Shown piece after piece: positions 45,529 to 53,923 of a stretch of DNA of 64,000 nucleotides (position 1 is the stretch's first letter; each line of letters begins with the position of its first letter). A model generated the notes under the pieces. It searched no databases. It had not been told where the DNA came from and was given only the letters and a program-made list of their open reading frames with translations. A program made the position numbers and the translations under genes. The stretch is from Serratia grimesii NBRC 13537 (lineage in GTDB: Bacteria; Pseudomonadota; Gammaproteobacteria; Enterobacterales; Enterobacteriaceae): assembly GCF_001590905.1 (NCBI RefSeq), contig NZ_BCTT01000001.1:1-64000 (forward strand), written 5' to 3'.

Positions 45529-46958
45529 TCCAGTTTCTGCTTAATCAAACGCTGAAAATCGAAACTGCGCTCGATCCCAACACCACGGTGCTGAACTATC
45601 TGCGTCGCGATCTCGGCCGTTGCGGTACGAAAGAAGGCTGTGCTTCTGGTGACTGTGGTGCCTGTACAGTGGTGCTGGCGGAGCCGGACGGCGAGCAATT
45701 GCGCTACCGTAGCGTAAACGCCTGTCTGACCTTTGTCAGCGCACTGCATGGCAAACAGGTGATCACCGTAGAGGATCTGAAACAGCAGGGAGAGTTGCAT
45801 AGCGTGCAACAAGCGATGGTTGACTGCCATGGTTCACAGTGCGGTTTTTGTACGCCGGGGTTTGTCATGTCGATGTTCTGCCTGCAAAAGAACAGTGAAA
45901 CCTACCAGCGTGAACAGGCGCAGCATGCGCTGGCCGGTAATCTGTGTCGTTGTACCGGCTACCGACCGATTTTGGCGGCGGCGCAGCAGGCCTGCAATAC
46001 CAGAACACCTGACAGTTTCGATCGCGACCAGTTACAAACACGGCAGCGCTTACAGGCGATCCGCGCGGCGACTTTGGTGGCGTCTGCGGGAAAACGCTGC
46101 CTGTTGCCACAAACCCTCGATGAACTGGCGACGCTTTATCAACAACACCCCCAGGCCAAACTGTTGGCCGGTGGCACCGATCTGGCCCTGGAGGTGACAC
46201 AACGCCATCAGGATTTACCTTTGATGATCGCCATTGGGCAGATTGACGCGCTCAAACTCGTCAGTTGGCAAGGTGATCGTCTGATCATTGGCGCCGGGGC
46301 CACGTTGAGTGACTTATCCCCGCTGCTGGCCAGCTATCACCCGGCCTTTGGCGAGCTGCTGGCGCGTTTTGCTTCGCAACAAATTCGCAATCAGGGCACG
46401 TTGGGCGGCAACATCGCCAACGCGTCTCCGATTGGTGATGGTGCACCGCTACTGTTAGCACTGGATGCACAGCTGACTTTACGCTGTGGTAGGGAACGTC
46501 GTGAACTGCCGCTGAAGGATTTCTTCCTGGGCTACCGCCAGACCGCATTGCAGCCGGGTGAATTTATTGAAAACATCGTGCTGCCAGCCCGTGCGCCGAC
46601 TGACTTCCGTGCCTGGAAAGTGTCCAAACGGTTGGAGGATGATATTTCAGCGGTGTGTGGTGCCTTCAATCTGACCATTGAACAAGGCGTCATTCGTGAC
46701 GCCCGCTTGGCGTTTGGGGGTATGGCTGCAACGCCGAAGCGTGCCTTGCTGAGTGAACAAAAACTGATAGGGCAGCCGTGGCAGCGTGCAACGGTAGAGC
46801 AGGCAGCGAAGGCGTTGGCACAGGACTTTACGCCGCTGAGCGACTTTCGCGCCAGTAGCGCCTACCGTTTGCTGGTCGCGCAAAACCTGCTGCGTCGCTA
46901 TTTCATAGCGCTGACCGAGCCACAGATGGCAATCGAGGTGACCGCTCATGAGTCATAA
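45525..46958 (+). CDS. xdhA: Xanthine dehydrogenase small subunit (2Fe-2S and FAD)
   Basis: A 477-residue electron-transfer subunit of the hypoxanthine/xanthine hydroxylase. N-terminal ferredoxin-like domain with GCASGDCGACTVVL near 42-55. Second 2Fe-2S domain with QCGFCTPGFVMSM near 107 and NLCRCTGYRPIL near 140. FAD domain from about 195, with LAGGTDLALEV and QQIRNQGTLGGNIANASPIGDGAPLL near 290. C-terminal CO dehydrogenase flavoprotein domain. The start overlaps guaD by 4 bp and the 3' end overlaps xdhB by 11 bp, giving a tightly coupled operon. Confidence 0.95.
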   Translation: MIQFLLNQTLKIETALDPNTTVLNYLRRDLGRCGTKEGCASGDCGACTVVLAEPDGEQLRYRSVNACLTFVSALHGKQVITVEDLKQQGELHSVQQAMVDCHGSQCGFCTPGFVMSMFCLQKNSETYQREQAQHALAGNLCRCTGYRPILAAAQQACNTRTPDSFDRDQLQTRQRLQAIRAATLVASAGKRCLLPQTLDELATLYQQHPQAKLLAGGTDLALEVTQRHQDLPLMIAIGQIDALKLVSWQGDRLIIGAGATLSDLSPLLASYHPAFGELLARFASQQIRNQGTLGGNIANASPIGDGAPLLLALDAQLTLRCGRERRELPLKDFFLGYRQTALQPGEFIENIVLPARAPTDFRAWKVSKRLEDDISAVCGAFNLTIEQGVIRDARLAFGGMAATPKRALLSEQKLIGQPWQRATVEQAAKALAQDFTPLSDFRASSAYRLLVAQNLLRRYFIALTEPQMAIEVTAHES

Positions 46959-49341
46959 CAAACACAGCGAACAGACGCAGGCACAACTGGCCGAACACTT
47001 CCGTCAGTCGTTAACCAGCGGTGTGGGACGGAGTCGTAAACACGAAAGCGCCGACAAACATGTCAGCGGAGAGGCACAATACATTGACGACCGGCTGGAG
47101 TTTCCCAATCAATTGCATCTGGCGGCCAAACTGAGCGAACGGGCGCATGGACGTATAGAAAAACTGGATCTGTCCGCCTGTTACGATTTTCCCGGTGTCG
47201 TGCGAGTAATCACTTGGCAGGACGTGCCAGGTGAGCTGGATATTGCCCCGTTAACGTATGGCGATCCGCTGTTGGCGAAGGAAGTGGTGGAATATGTCGG
47301 ACAGGTGATCGCCGTGGTGGCCGCGGAAGATCCTGAGATCGCCTGGCGTGCCGCTCAGGCGGTCAACGTGATCTATCAGGATTTACCTACCCAGTTGGAC
47401 GTCACGCAGTCTTTGCGTGACGGTTTTGTTGTGCAGGAGGCACATCATCATCAACGTGGTGACGTTGAGGGCGCGCTGGCACAAGCGAAACACCGCATCC
47501 AGGGAGAATTGCACGTCGGTGGTCAGGAGCATTTCTATCTGGAAACCCAGATAGCCTCGGTGTTGCCGGTCGAAGACGGCGGCATGCTGGTCTATTCATC
47601 AACTCAGAACCCGACCGAGATACAAAAACTGGTCGCTTCCGTGCTCAACCTGCCAATGCACAAGGTAACAATCGACATGCGTCGTATGGGCGGTGGCTTT
47701 GGTGGCAAAGAGACCCAGGCCGCAGGCCCTGCGTGCTTGTGTGCCGTGGTGGCGCATCTCACCGGACGACCGGTAAAAATGCGACTTAATCGCCGTGACG
47801 ACATGTTGATTACCGGTAAGCGTCATCCGTTTTATATTCGGTATGACGTCGGCTTTGACGACAACGGCGTGTTGCACGGCGTGAAAATCGACCTGGCCGG
47901 TAACTGTGGTTACTCGCTAGATCTTTCAGGTTCTATCGTCGATCGTGCGATGTTTCACGCCGATAACGCCTATTTCTTGCAAGATGTATTGATTACGGGT
48001 CATCGATGTAAAACCCATATTGCGTCCAATACCGCCTACCGTGGTTTTGGTGGGCCGCAGGGCATGATGGCTATCGAAGAGATCATGGATTGTATCGCGC
48101 GCTATCTTGCGCTCGATCCACTGGCGGTGCGTAAAACCAACTATTACGGCAAAGATCAGCGCAACGTCACCCATTACTATCAACCGGTGGAGCAGAACCT
48201 GCTGCAAGAGATCACCGCCGAACTGGAACACAGCGCCGACTATCAGGCGCGGCGTCAGGCAATTCGGCACTTCAACAGACAAAACCCGATTTTGAAGAAA
48301 GGGTTGGCGCTGACACCGGTGAAGTTTGGCATCTCTTTTACCGCCAGTTTCCTCAATCAGGCAGGGGCGCTGGTACTGGTTTATACCGATGGCAGTATTC
48401 AACTCAACCACGGTGGTACCGAAATGGGACAGGGACTGAACACCAAGGTGGCACAGATTGTCGCTGAAGTGTTCCAGGTCGAGGTGGAGCGTATTCAAAT
48501 CACCGCCACCGATACCGGTAAGGTGCCGAATACTTCGCCGACGGCGGCGTCGTCTGGCACGGACTTGAATGGCAAGGCGGCGGAGAACGCAGCCCTGATC
48601 ATTAAGCAACGTTTGATCGACATGCTGAGCAAGCAGCATCACGTCGATGCTGCGCAGATCACCTTCAATAATGGTCAGGTTAAGGTGGGAGATCACTATT
48701 TCAGCTTTGAACAGGTGGTTGAACAGGCTTATTTCAATCAGATTTCACTCGCCAGCACCGGCTATTACCGCACGCCGAAGATTTTCTACGATCGTGACCA
48801 GGCCCGTGGCCATCCGTTTTATTACTTTGCCTACGGAGCAGCCTGTGCGGAAGTCATGATTGATACCCTGACTGGCGAATACAAGTTGTTGCGCGCCGAT
48901 ATTCTGCACGACGTGGGCGATTCACTGAATCCGGCGATCGATATCGGTCAGGTTGAAGGGGGATTTGTGCAGGGAATGGGTTGGCTGACCAGCGAAGAAC
49001 TGGTGTGGGATGAAAAGGGCAAGTTGCTGACCAATGGGCCGGCCAGCTACAAAATCCCGGCGATTGGTGATGTGCCTGCCGATCTGCGAGTCACACTGCT
49101 GGAGAACCGTAAAAATCCGGAAGACACGGTGTTTCATTCCAAAGCCGTGGGTGAGCCGCCGTTCATGTTGGGGATCTCGGTCTGGTGTGCAATCAAAGAT
49201 GCGGTGGCTAGTCTGGCGGATTACCGCCTGCAACCTAACATTGATGCGCCGGCTACGCCAGAGCGCGTGCTGTGGGGCGTACAGCAGATGCTAAGTAGTG
49301 ACATTGTCACTAATTTGATGCGGGAGAACGGTGATGGATGA
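46948..49341 (+). CDS. xdhB: Xanthine dehydrogenase large (molybdopterin) subunit
   Basis: A 797-residue catalytic subunit that hydroxylates hypoxanthine and xanthine to urate. Aldehyde oxidase/xanthine dehydrogenase fold: VGRSRKHESADKHVSGEAQYIDD, GGQEHFYLETQ near 190, MRRMGGGFGGKETQA near 247 (Mo-site glycines and glutamine region), SNTAYRGFGGPQGM near 350 (active-site Arg), HGGTEMGQGLNTK near 490 and AVGEPPFMLGISVW near 732 with the catalytic glutamate in GEPP. It needs Moco, which XdhC sulfurates. A perfect 17-bp palindrome occurs near its 3' end. Confidence 0.95.
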   Translation: MSHNKHSEQTQAQLAEHFRQSLTSGVGRSRKHESADKHVSGEAQYIDDRLEFPNQLHLAAKLSERAHGRIEKLDLSACYDFPGVVRVITWQDVPGELDIAPLTYGDPLLAKEVVEYVGQVIAVVAAEDPEIAWRAAQAVNVIYQDLPTQLDVTQSLRDGFVVQEAHHHQRGDVEGALAQAKHRIQGELHVGGQEHFYLETQIASVLPVEDGGMLVYSSTQNPTEIQKLVASVLNLPMHKVTIDMRRMGGGFGGKETQAAGPACLCAVVAHLTGRPVKMRLNRRDDMLITGKRHPFYIRYDVGFDDNGVLHGVKIDLAGNCGYSLDLSGSIVDRAMFHADNAYFLQDVLITGHRCKTHIASNTAYRGFGGPQGMMAIEEIMDCIARYLALDPLAVRKTNYYGKDQRNVTHYYQPVEQNLLQEITAELEHSADYQARRQAIRHFNRQNPILKKGLALTPVKFGISFTASFLNQAGALVLVYTDGSIQLNHGGTEMGQGLNTKVAQIVAEVFQVEVERIQITATDTGKVPNTSPTAASSGTDLNGKAAENAALIIKQRLIDMLSKQHHVDAAQITFNNGQVKVGDHYFSFEQVVEQAYFNQISLASTGYYRTPKIFYDRDQARGHPFYYFAYGAACAEVMIDTLTGEYKLLRADILHDVGDSLNPAIDIGQVEGGFVQGMGWLTSEELVWDEKGKLLTNGPASYKIPAIGDVPADLRVTLLENRKNPEDTVFHSKAVGEPPFMLGISVWCAIKDAVASLADYRLQPNIDAPATPERVLWGVQQMLSSDIVTNLMRENGDG
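49296..49312. promoter_or_regulatory. Perfect 17-bp palindrome inside the 3' end of xdhB
   Basis: TAGTGACA-T-TGTCACTA, 22 bp upstream of the xdhC start codon. It shares half-sites with the palindrome upstream of the DHA2 exporter (27468-27482). It is inside coding sequence, so a regulatory role is uncertain. Confidence 0.3.
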
Positions 49342-50107
49342 GTGGATTGAGGCTCTGGCCGACCTTCGACGGCGCGGAGAGCCCTGTGTGCTGGTGACGC
49401 TAGTGGACGAATTGGGCTCCACGCCGCGTAACCGCGGAACTAAAATGCTGGTGACCACAGAACGGGCGGTGAATACCATTGGTGGGGGGCATCTTGAGTT
49501 TCAGGCACTGGCGATAGCCCGTGACATGCTTAAACAGGGGACTGCCATGCTGCGGCTGGAGCGTTTTCCTTTGGCGGCGCGGCTGGGACAATGCTGTGGA
49601 GGAACCACTAACGTGCTGTTCGAACCGCTGATACTCCCTCGACCACAGATTGCCCTGTTTGGCGCAGGACATGTGGGGCGGGCGTTGGTGAATATCCTTG
49701 CCACACTGCCGTGCCGGGTGCATTGGGTGGATGGTCGCGCAGCGGAGTTCCCTGCTGTGATCCCGGCCGGGGTACAACAAGAAGTTTGCGAAGAACCGCT
49801 GGAGATCGTCGACGCCATGCCGCCGGGCAGCTATTTCATCGTCATGACCCACGACCACGCGCTGGATCTGGCGCTGGCGGAACGGATTTTACGTCGTGGC
49901 GATGCCGGTTACTTCGGCCTGATCGGCTCGCTAACCAAACGCAAACGCTTCGAATATAAATTGGGTCAACGTGGTATCAGTGAACAGATGATTGACGGCA
50001 TGCGTTGTCCACTGGGTCTGCCGGACGTGAAAGGTAAACTGCCAGCGGAAATTGCTGTGGCGGTGGCTGGGGAAATTATTGCCTGTTATGGGCGCTCACA
50101 CGCTTAG
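49334..50107 (+). CDS. xdhC: XdhC, molybdenum cofactor insertion/maturation protein
   Basis: A 257-residue XdhC/CoxI chaperone that binds Moco, has it sulfurated, and hands it to XdhB without becoming part of the enzyme. N-terminal CoxI domain (PCVLVTLVDELGSTPRNRGTKMLVT, TIGGGHLEFQAL, LGQCCGGTTNVLFEPL) and Rossmann-like C-terminal half (IALFGAGHVGRALVNILATLPCRVHWVDGR, VMTHDHALDLAL, GYFGLIGSLTKRKRF, CPLGLPDVKGKLPAEIAVAVAGEI). The ATG at 49334 has GGGAG 7 nt upstream and overlaps xdhB by 8 bp. Last gene of the purine operon. Confidence 0.94.
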   Translation: MDEWIEALADLRRRGEPCVLVTLVDELGSTPRNRGTKMLVTTERAVNTIGGGHLEFQALAIARDMLKQGTAMLRLERFPLAARLGQCCGGTTNVLFEPLILPRPQIALFGAGHVGRALVNILATLPCRVHWVDGRAAEFPAVIPAGVQQEVCEEPLEIVDAMPPGSYFIVMTHDHALDLALAERILRRGDAGYFGLIGSLTKRKRFEYKLGQRGISEQMIDGMRCPLGLPDVKGKLPAEIAVAVAGEIIACYGRSHA

Positions 50108-50180
50108 TCAATCTTGGCATAATTTCCCTGCTTCAGTACGGGACATTGGATGCTTTTTGCTATTTATAAATAAATTAACG

Positions 50181-50215
50181 AATGGCGATATTAATTAATT
50201 TACAAAATCGCCATT
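50181..50215. repeat. Inverted repeat in the xdhC-MFS gap
   Basis: AATGGCGAT (50181-50189) and ATCGCCATT (50207-50215) flank a 17-nt A+T-rich loop, with partly matching TTAAC outside each arm. It may terminate the xdh transcript or serve as an operator. The rest of the 331-bp gap (50108-50438) is strongly A+T-rich and presumably holds the MFS promoter. I see no other structure there. Confidence 0.35.
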
Positions 50216-50438
50216 GTTGTTAATTAACTAACGGTATGTTTTATATTTAAATTAAAAATCGTTAAGCCAGTCACAAGTTCCCATCAATAATTTTGCGGTT
50301 TCAATTCCCTCTATGTATATCTCTATTCATTAACATATTAATGATGAGTCTTGCGTCATGGCGCAGACATCGAAAACGTGCCGGTCGGTGCCAGTGCCCA
50401 CGCCGTCTGGTCTGAGAAAACGCCAGTCAGGAGCAGGT

Positions 50439-51791
50439 ATGAATTCCTTTACCGTACAAGAGAGTGCTGAACAGCCAACGGAAAGCGATCATGTCATTAT
50501 CCGAAAACTGTTCAGACGTCTTATTTCTTTCTTATTTATCTTGTTTGTATTTTCTTTTCTCGACCGGATTAATATCGGTTTTGCCGGATTGACTATGGGC
50601 AAAGATCTTGGCTTGAGTGCCACGATGTTTGGCTTGGCAGCCACGCTTTTTTATATTACTTATTCGACATTTGGAATTCCGTCCAATGTCATGTTGGGGA
50701 TTGTTGGCGCCCGACGCTGGATTGCGACCATTATGGTGTGCTGGGGAGTAGCGTCCACCCTGACAATGTTCGCAACAGGACCACTATCACTTTACGCTCT
50801 GCGGATGATTGTGGGTGTCGCAGAGGCCGGCTTCTTCCCCGGTATCATGCTGTATCTCACTTACTGGTTCCCGGCTTACTACCGGGCTCGTGCCAATGCA
50901 CTGTTTATGGTCGCTATGCCGATCACCATGATGCTGGGCTCCATCCTCTCCGGCTATATTTTGGCGTTGGACGGTGTAATGAACCTGAAAGGCTGGCAGT
51001 GGTTGTTCTTGCTGGAAGGGCTTCCTGCGGTGGTGTTGGGCGTCGTGACTTGGCATTTTTTGGATGATGGCCCGCAGCAAGCGAACTGGTTAACCGCTAC
51101 AGAAAAGGTGCGGCTGGGCGAAATGCTTGCGGCAGAGCAAGACAGAGGTGTCGCCACAGCACAACGGCTCGGTCTGCGCTCGGTGTTCACGCCTGTAGTA
51201 GTGTTGTACGCACTGGCCTACTTCTGTCTGACCAATACCCTGAGCGCGATTAATATCTGGACCCCACAAATACTGCAGAACCTGAACCAGGGCAGCAGTA
51301 ATCAAACCATTGGTCTGTTGGCGGCTATCCCACAGTTTTGTACCGTTCTGGCAATGGTAGGGTGGAGTCTACGCTCCGACCGTTATCGAGAACGTAAATT
51401 TCACACTTGGTTCCCTTTTGCCGTTGCGGCAGCAGGTTGGTTGGTGACGATCATCTCTGCCCAGCCATTTTGGCAACTTACCGGAATTATTCTTGCGTCT
51501 GCGGGTTCCTTCACCGCCATGGCAATCTTTTGGACAACCCCAGATCACGTGATCGCCGCGCCATCGCGCGCGCTAGCCATTGCACTGATATGCGCGATCG
51601 GCAATCTCGGCTCGGCATTCAGTCCGGTGCTACTGGGCGTTCTGCATGACATGACAGGCAGTTTTTCTGCCGGGATTGGTGTGATGGGTATATTGCTGTT
51701 AGTGGGGGCCGCAGTGATCACGGTTATCCCGATGACGGAAACACCTTTACCGAAGGGCAATGCATCAGACTCGGTGTTCAGACCTCGTTGA
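50439..51791 (+). CDS. MFS transporter, anion:cation symporter (phthalate permease) family
   Basis: A 450-residue inner-membrane permease with about 12 helices. The ACS signature appears in FLDRINIGFAGLTMGKDLGLSATMFGLAATLFYITYSTFGIPSNVML and VGVAEAGFFPGIMLYLTYWFPAYYRARANALFMVAMPITMMLG. This family imports organic acids by proton symport. AGGAG 6 nt before the ATG at 50439 sets the start. A longer open frame to 50358 has no ribosome site. It is 42 nt upstream of a ThDP enzyme in the same direction, so transporter and enzyme likely serve one substrate, not identified. Confidence 0.87.
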   Translation: MNSFTVQESAEQPTESDHVIIRKLFRRLISFLFILFVFSFLDRINIGFAGLTMGKDLGLSATMFGLAATLFYITYSTFGIPSNVMLGIVGARRWIATIMVCWGVASTLTMFATGPLSLYALRMIVGVAEAGFFPGIMLYLTYWFPAYYRARANALFMVAMPITMMLGSILSGYILALDGVMNLKGWQWLFLLEGLPAVVLGVVTWHFLDDGPQQANWLTATEKVRLGEMLAAEQDRGVATAQRLGLRSVFTPVVVLYALAYFCLTNTLSAINIWTPQILQNLNQGSSNQTIGLLAAIPQFCTVLAMVGWSLRSDRYRERKFHTWFPFAVAAAGWLVTIISAQPFWQLTGIILASAGSFTAMAIFWTTPDHVIAAPSRALAIALICAIGNLGSAFSPVLLGVLHDMTGSFSAGIGVMGILLLVGAAVITVIPMTETPLPKGNASDSVFRPR

Positions 51792-51833
51792 GGCAACCCG
51801 CAGCTGATTGGATAGGTTAACAACGGAGAGGTA

Positions 51834-53462
51834 ATGATGGGAAATACAGCAACCACCGGTCAGACCATGGTTCGCTCGCTTATCGCGCATGGCATAGATA
51901 CGGTATTTGGTATCCCGGGTGCACATATGTACGATTTCAATGATGCCCTGTATCAACAGCGGGAGCAGATTCGATTCATTCACACTCGTCATGAACAGGG
52001 CGCGGGCTATATGGCTTATGGCTATGCCAAATCTACGGGACGCATCGGTGCTTATACCGTGGTACCCGGCCCAGGCGTGCTTAACTCCGGAGCAGCATTG
52101 TGTACCGCTTATGGTGGCAACACCCCAGTATTGTGTCTGACGGGCAATATCATGTCCCACCTGATTGGTCAGGGGCGTGGGCAATTGCATGAGTTGCCGG
52201 ACCAACTCAATACACTGAGTGGAATAACCAAGGTCGCCCGTCGGGTCAACCATGTAACCGAAGCCGCTCCGGAAATGGCCGAGGTGATCGGCCATATGTT
52301 GTCGGGACGACAAGGACCCGGCGCTATCGAAGCCCCGTGGGATGTATTCGGCATGCAGGGGGTGGAGACGGAGTTACCCTTAGCCAATCTGCGCCCGGCG
52401 CCGGCGATCAATCCTGCGGCGATAGAGGCGGCGGCGAGCCTGATAGCACAGGCTAAAAATCCGCTCATCATGGTTGGCGGTGGTGCCGTAGCGGCAGGGG
52501 ACGCAGTGGCCGAACTGGCTCGGCGATTACAAGCTCCGGTGACGTCACATCGTTCCGGTAAGGGTGTGGTGCCTGACGACTCGCCTTATGCGCTTAACTT
52601 TGTCGCGGGCTTCGACTATTGGCAACAGACCGATCTGTTAATCGGTATTGGCAGCCGGCTTGAACTGCAATTTATGCGCTGGCGCTGGCTGCCGAAGAAT
52701 TTGAAAGTGATACGCATTGATATTGACCCAACCGAAATGGTCAGGCTCAAACCAGACGTCGCTGTTGTCGCGGATGCACAACAGGGTGTTGAGGCGTTAT
52801 TAGCGGCACTGCCGCCCGTGCAGCCGGTGGATCGGCGTGCGGCGCTGAGTCGGTTGAACCAGCAGGCCAGAGAGCGTTTCTCCTGTGTACAGCCGCAGGT
52901 TGATTACCTTAATGCCATTCGCGCTGCGTTGCCGAGGGATGGTTTTTTTGTAGAAGAAGTCAGCCAGGTAGGTTTTACCGCTCGTTTCGCTTTTCCGGTG
53001 TATGAGCCGCGTCATTATGTGACCTGTGGCTATCAGGATAATCTGGGGTTTGGCTACAACACGGCACTGGGCGTCAAAGTGGCGCATCCAGATAAGGTGG
53101 TTATCTCAGTGTCCGGTGACGGCGGCTTTATGTTCGGGGTGCAAGAGCTGGCAACGGCAGTGCAACACGGCATCAATGTGATCGCCATCGTGTTCAATAA
53201 TGGCGCTTATGGCAATGTGTTACGCGATCAGCGGGATAGTTACCAGGGGCATTACCTGGGGTCTGAGCTAACAAATCCGGACTTTGTCAGACTGGCGGAA
53301 AGTTTTGGTGCCTTGGCCTATCGTGCGACGACCCCTGATGAACTTAGAGTGCGGTTGGCGGAAGCGATAAACGCCGAACGTCCCGTGGTGATCGAGGTGC
53401 CTGTTGAGAGAGGATCAGAAGCCAGTCCTTGGCCGTTTATCCACCCTCAAGCACCGCAGTAA
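51834..53462 (+). CDS. Thiamine diphosphate-dependent enzyme, acetolactate synthase-like
   Basis: A 542-residue cytosolic ThDP enzyme of the acetohydroxyacid synthase/decarboxylase family. N-terminal PYR domain with VFGIPGAHMYDF and catalytic glutamate E54 in HTRHEQGAGYMAYGYAKSTGR. The central domain has NPLIMVGGGAVAAG. The C-terminal PP domain has the GDG-N30 motif SGDGGFMFGVQELATAVQHGINVIAIVFNNGAYGN near 426-460. Reaction unknown: it could be a 2-oxoacid decarboxylase, carboligase or C-C hydrolase. No small regulatory subunit is adjacent, which argues against branched-chain amino acid synthesis. Two tandem ATGs (51834, 51837) follow GAGAGG. Confidence 0.85.
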   Translation: MMGNTATTGQTMVRSLIAHGIDTVFGIPGAHMYDFNDALYQQREQIRFIHTRHEQGAGYMAYGYAKSTGRIGAYTVVPGPGVLNSGAALCTAYGGNTPVLCLTGNIMSHLIGQGRGQLHELPDQLNTLSGITKVARRVNHVTEAAPEMAEVIGHMLSGRQGPGAIEAPWDVFGMQGVETELPLANLRPAPAINPAAIEAAASLIAQAKNPLIMVGGGAVAAGDAVAELARRLQAPVTSHRSGKGVVPDDSPYALNFVAGFDYWQQTDLLIGIGSRLELQFMRWRWLPKNLKVIRIDIDPTEMVRLKPDVAVVADAQQGVEALLAALPPVQPVDRRAALSRLNQQARERFSCVQPQVDYLNAIRAALPRDGFFVEEVSQVGFTARFAFPVYEPRHYVTCGYQDNLGFGYNTALGVKVAHPDKVVISVSGDGGFMFGVQELATAVQHGINVIAIVFNNGAYGNVLRDQRDSYQGHYLGSELTNPDFVRLAESFGALAYRATTPDELRVRLAEAINAERPVVIEVPVERGSEASPWPFIHPQAPQ

Positions 53463-53505
53463 CATGCGCAAAATTAGGCAGGTATCACGTGTAACGCTCG
53501 CGCTA

Positions 53506-53534
53506 TTGAGCCTTTTTTGCAGCCAAAGGCTCAA
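53506..53534. terminator. Hairpin after the ThDP enzyme gene
   Basis: TTGAGCCTTT / AAAGGCTCAA 10-bp stem with a 9-nt loop, 44 nt past the stop. There is no following T-run, so termination efficiency is uncertain. It is part of the 461-bp gene-free stretch 53463-53923, which also carries the LysR remnant. Confidence 0.5.
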
Positions 53535-53599
53535 CAGTGCTGAAACGAAGGCACTTAGTGCACAGAGTAACAGCAGTGACGGCAAGCTTTACGGCGTGA

Positions 53600-53815
53600 T
53601 GCCGACACCATAGTGAAATGGCATTGCGTGCCGTGCTGGCGGGGGTAGGATTCGCCATTTTGTCTGAACCAGCCTGTCGACATTTTTGGACGATGGCAGA
53701 GTGCAGCAAATATCACTGGCGTTGCCGTCTGCGCCGTTGCTGTTATTTGCCTGCCAAAACATGGGCGCTGTTGGACTTTATAAAACAGCGGCTCGATGTC
53801 GACCGAATCTTCTAA
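53600..53815 (+). pseudogene. Decayed 3' fragment of a LysR-family regulator
   Basis: One frame reads ALRAVLAGVGFAILSEPACRHF, the typical LysR effector-domain stretch. At about 53678 the sense continues only after a one-base shift (LDDGRVQQISLALPSAPLL). The terminal YLPAKTWALLDFIKQRL is back in the first frame. No start, HTH or N-terminal domain remains. It looks like the last 60-70 codons of a regulator, perhaps once of the MFS/ThDP pair, broken by two frameshifts and a large deletion. Confidence 0.6.
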
Positions 53816-53923
53816 TCACTTGTTTTTGCTCAAACTGCCAACTGCGCCTAAGCTAGGATGTGACTCAAGGGGAGATGAGCTTCCCGCGACATTATTCTGT
53901 GAACATGGAGGAGTTTCGATTTG

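Noticed and set aside
47926-48696. A 256-codon minus-strand open frame opposite xdhB
   Set aside because: Antisense shadow of the molybdopterin subunit. Composition follows the coding strand.
50115-50135. TTGGCAT...TGC as a second sigma-54 promoter before the MFS gene
   Set aside because: GG and GC are 12 nt apart instead of 10, and the flanking bases are poor.
53464-53613. A 49-codon open frame starting MRKIRQVSRVTLALLSLF after the ThDP enzyme
   Set aside because: It has no ribosome site, spans a terminator-like hairpin and runs into the LysR remnant. The signal-like start is probably chance.
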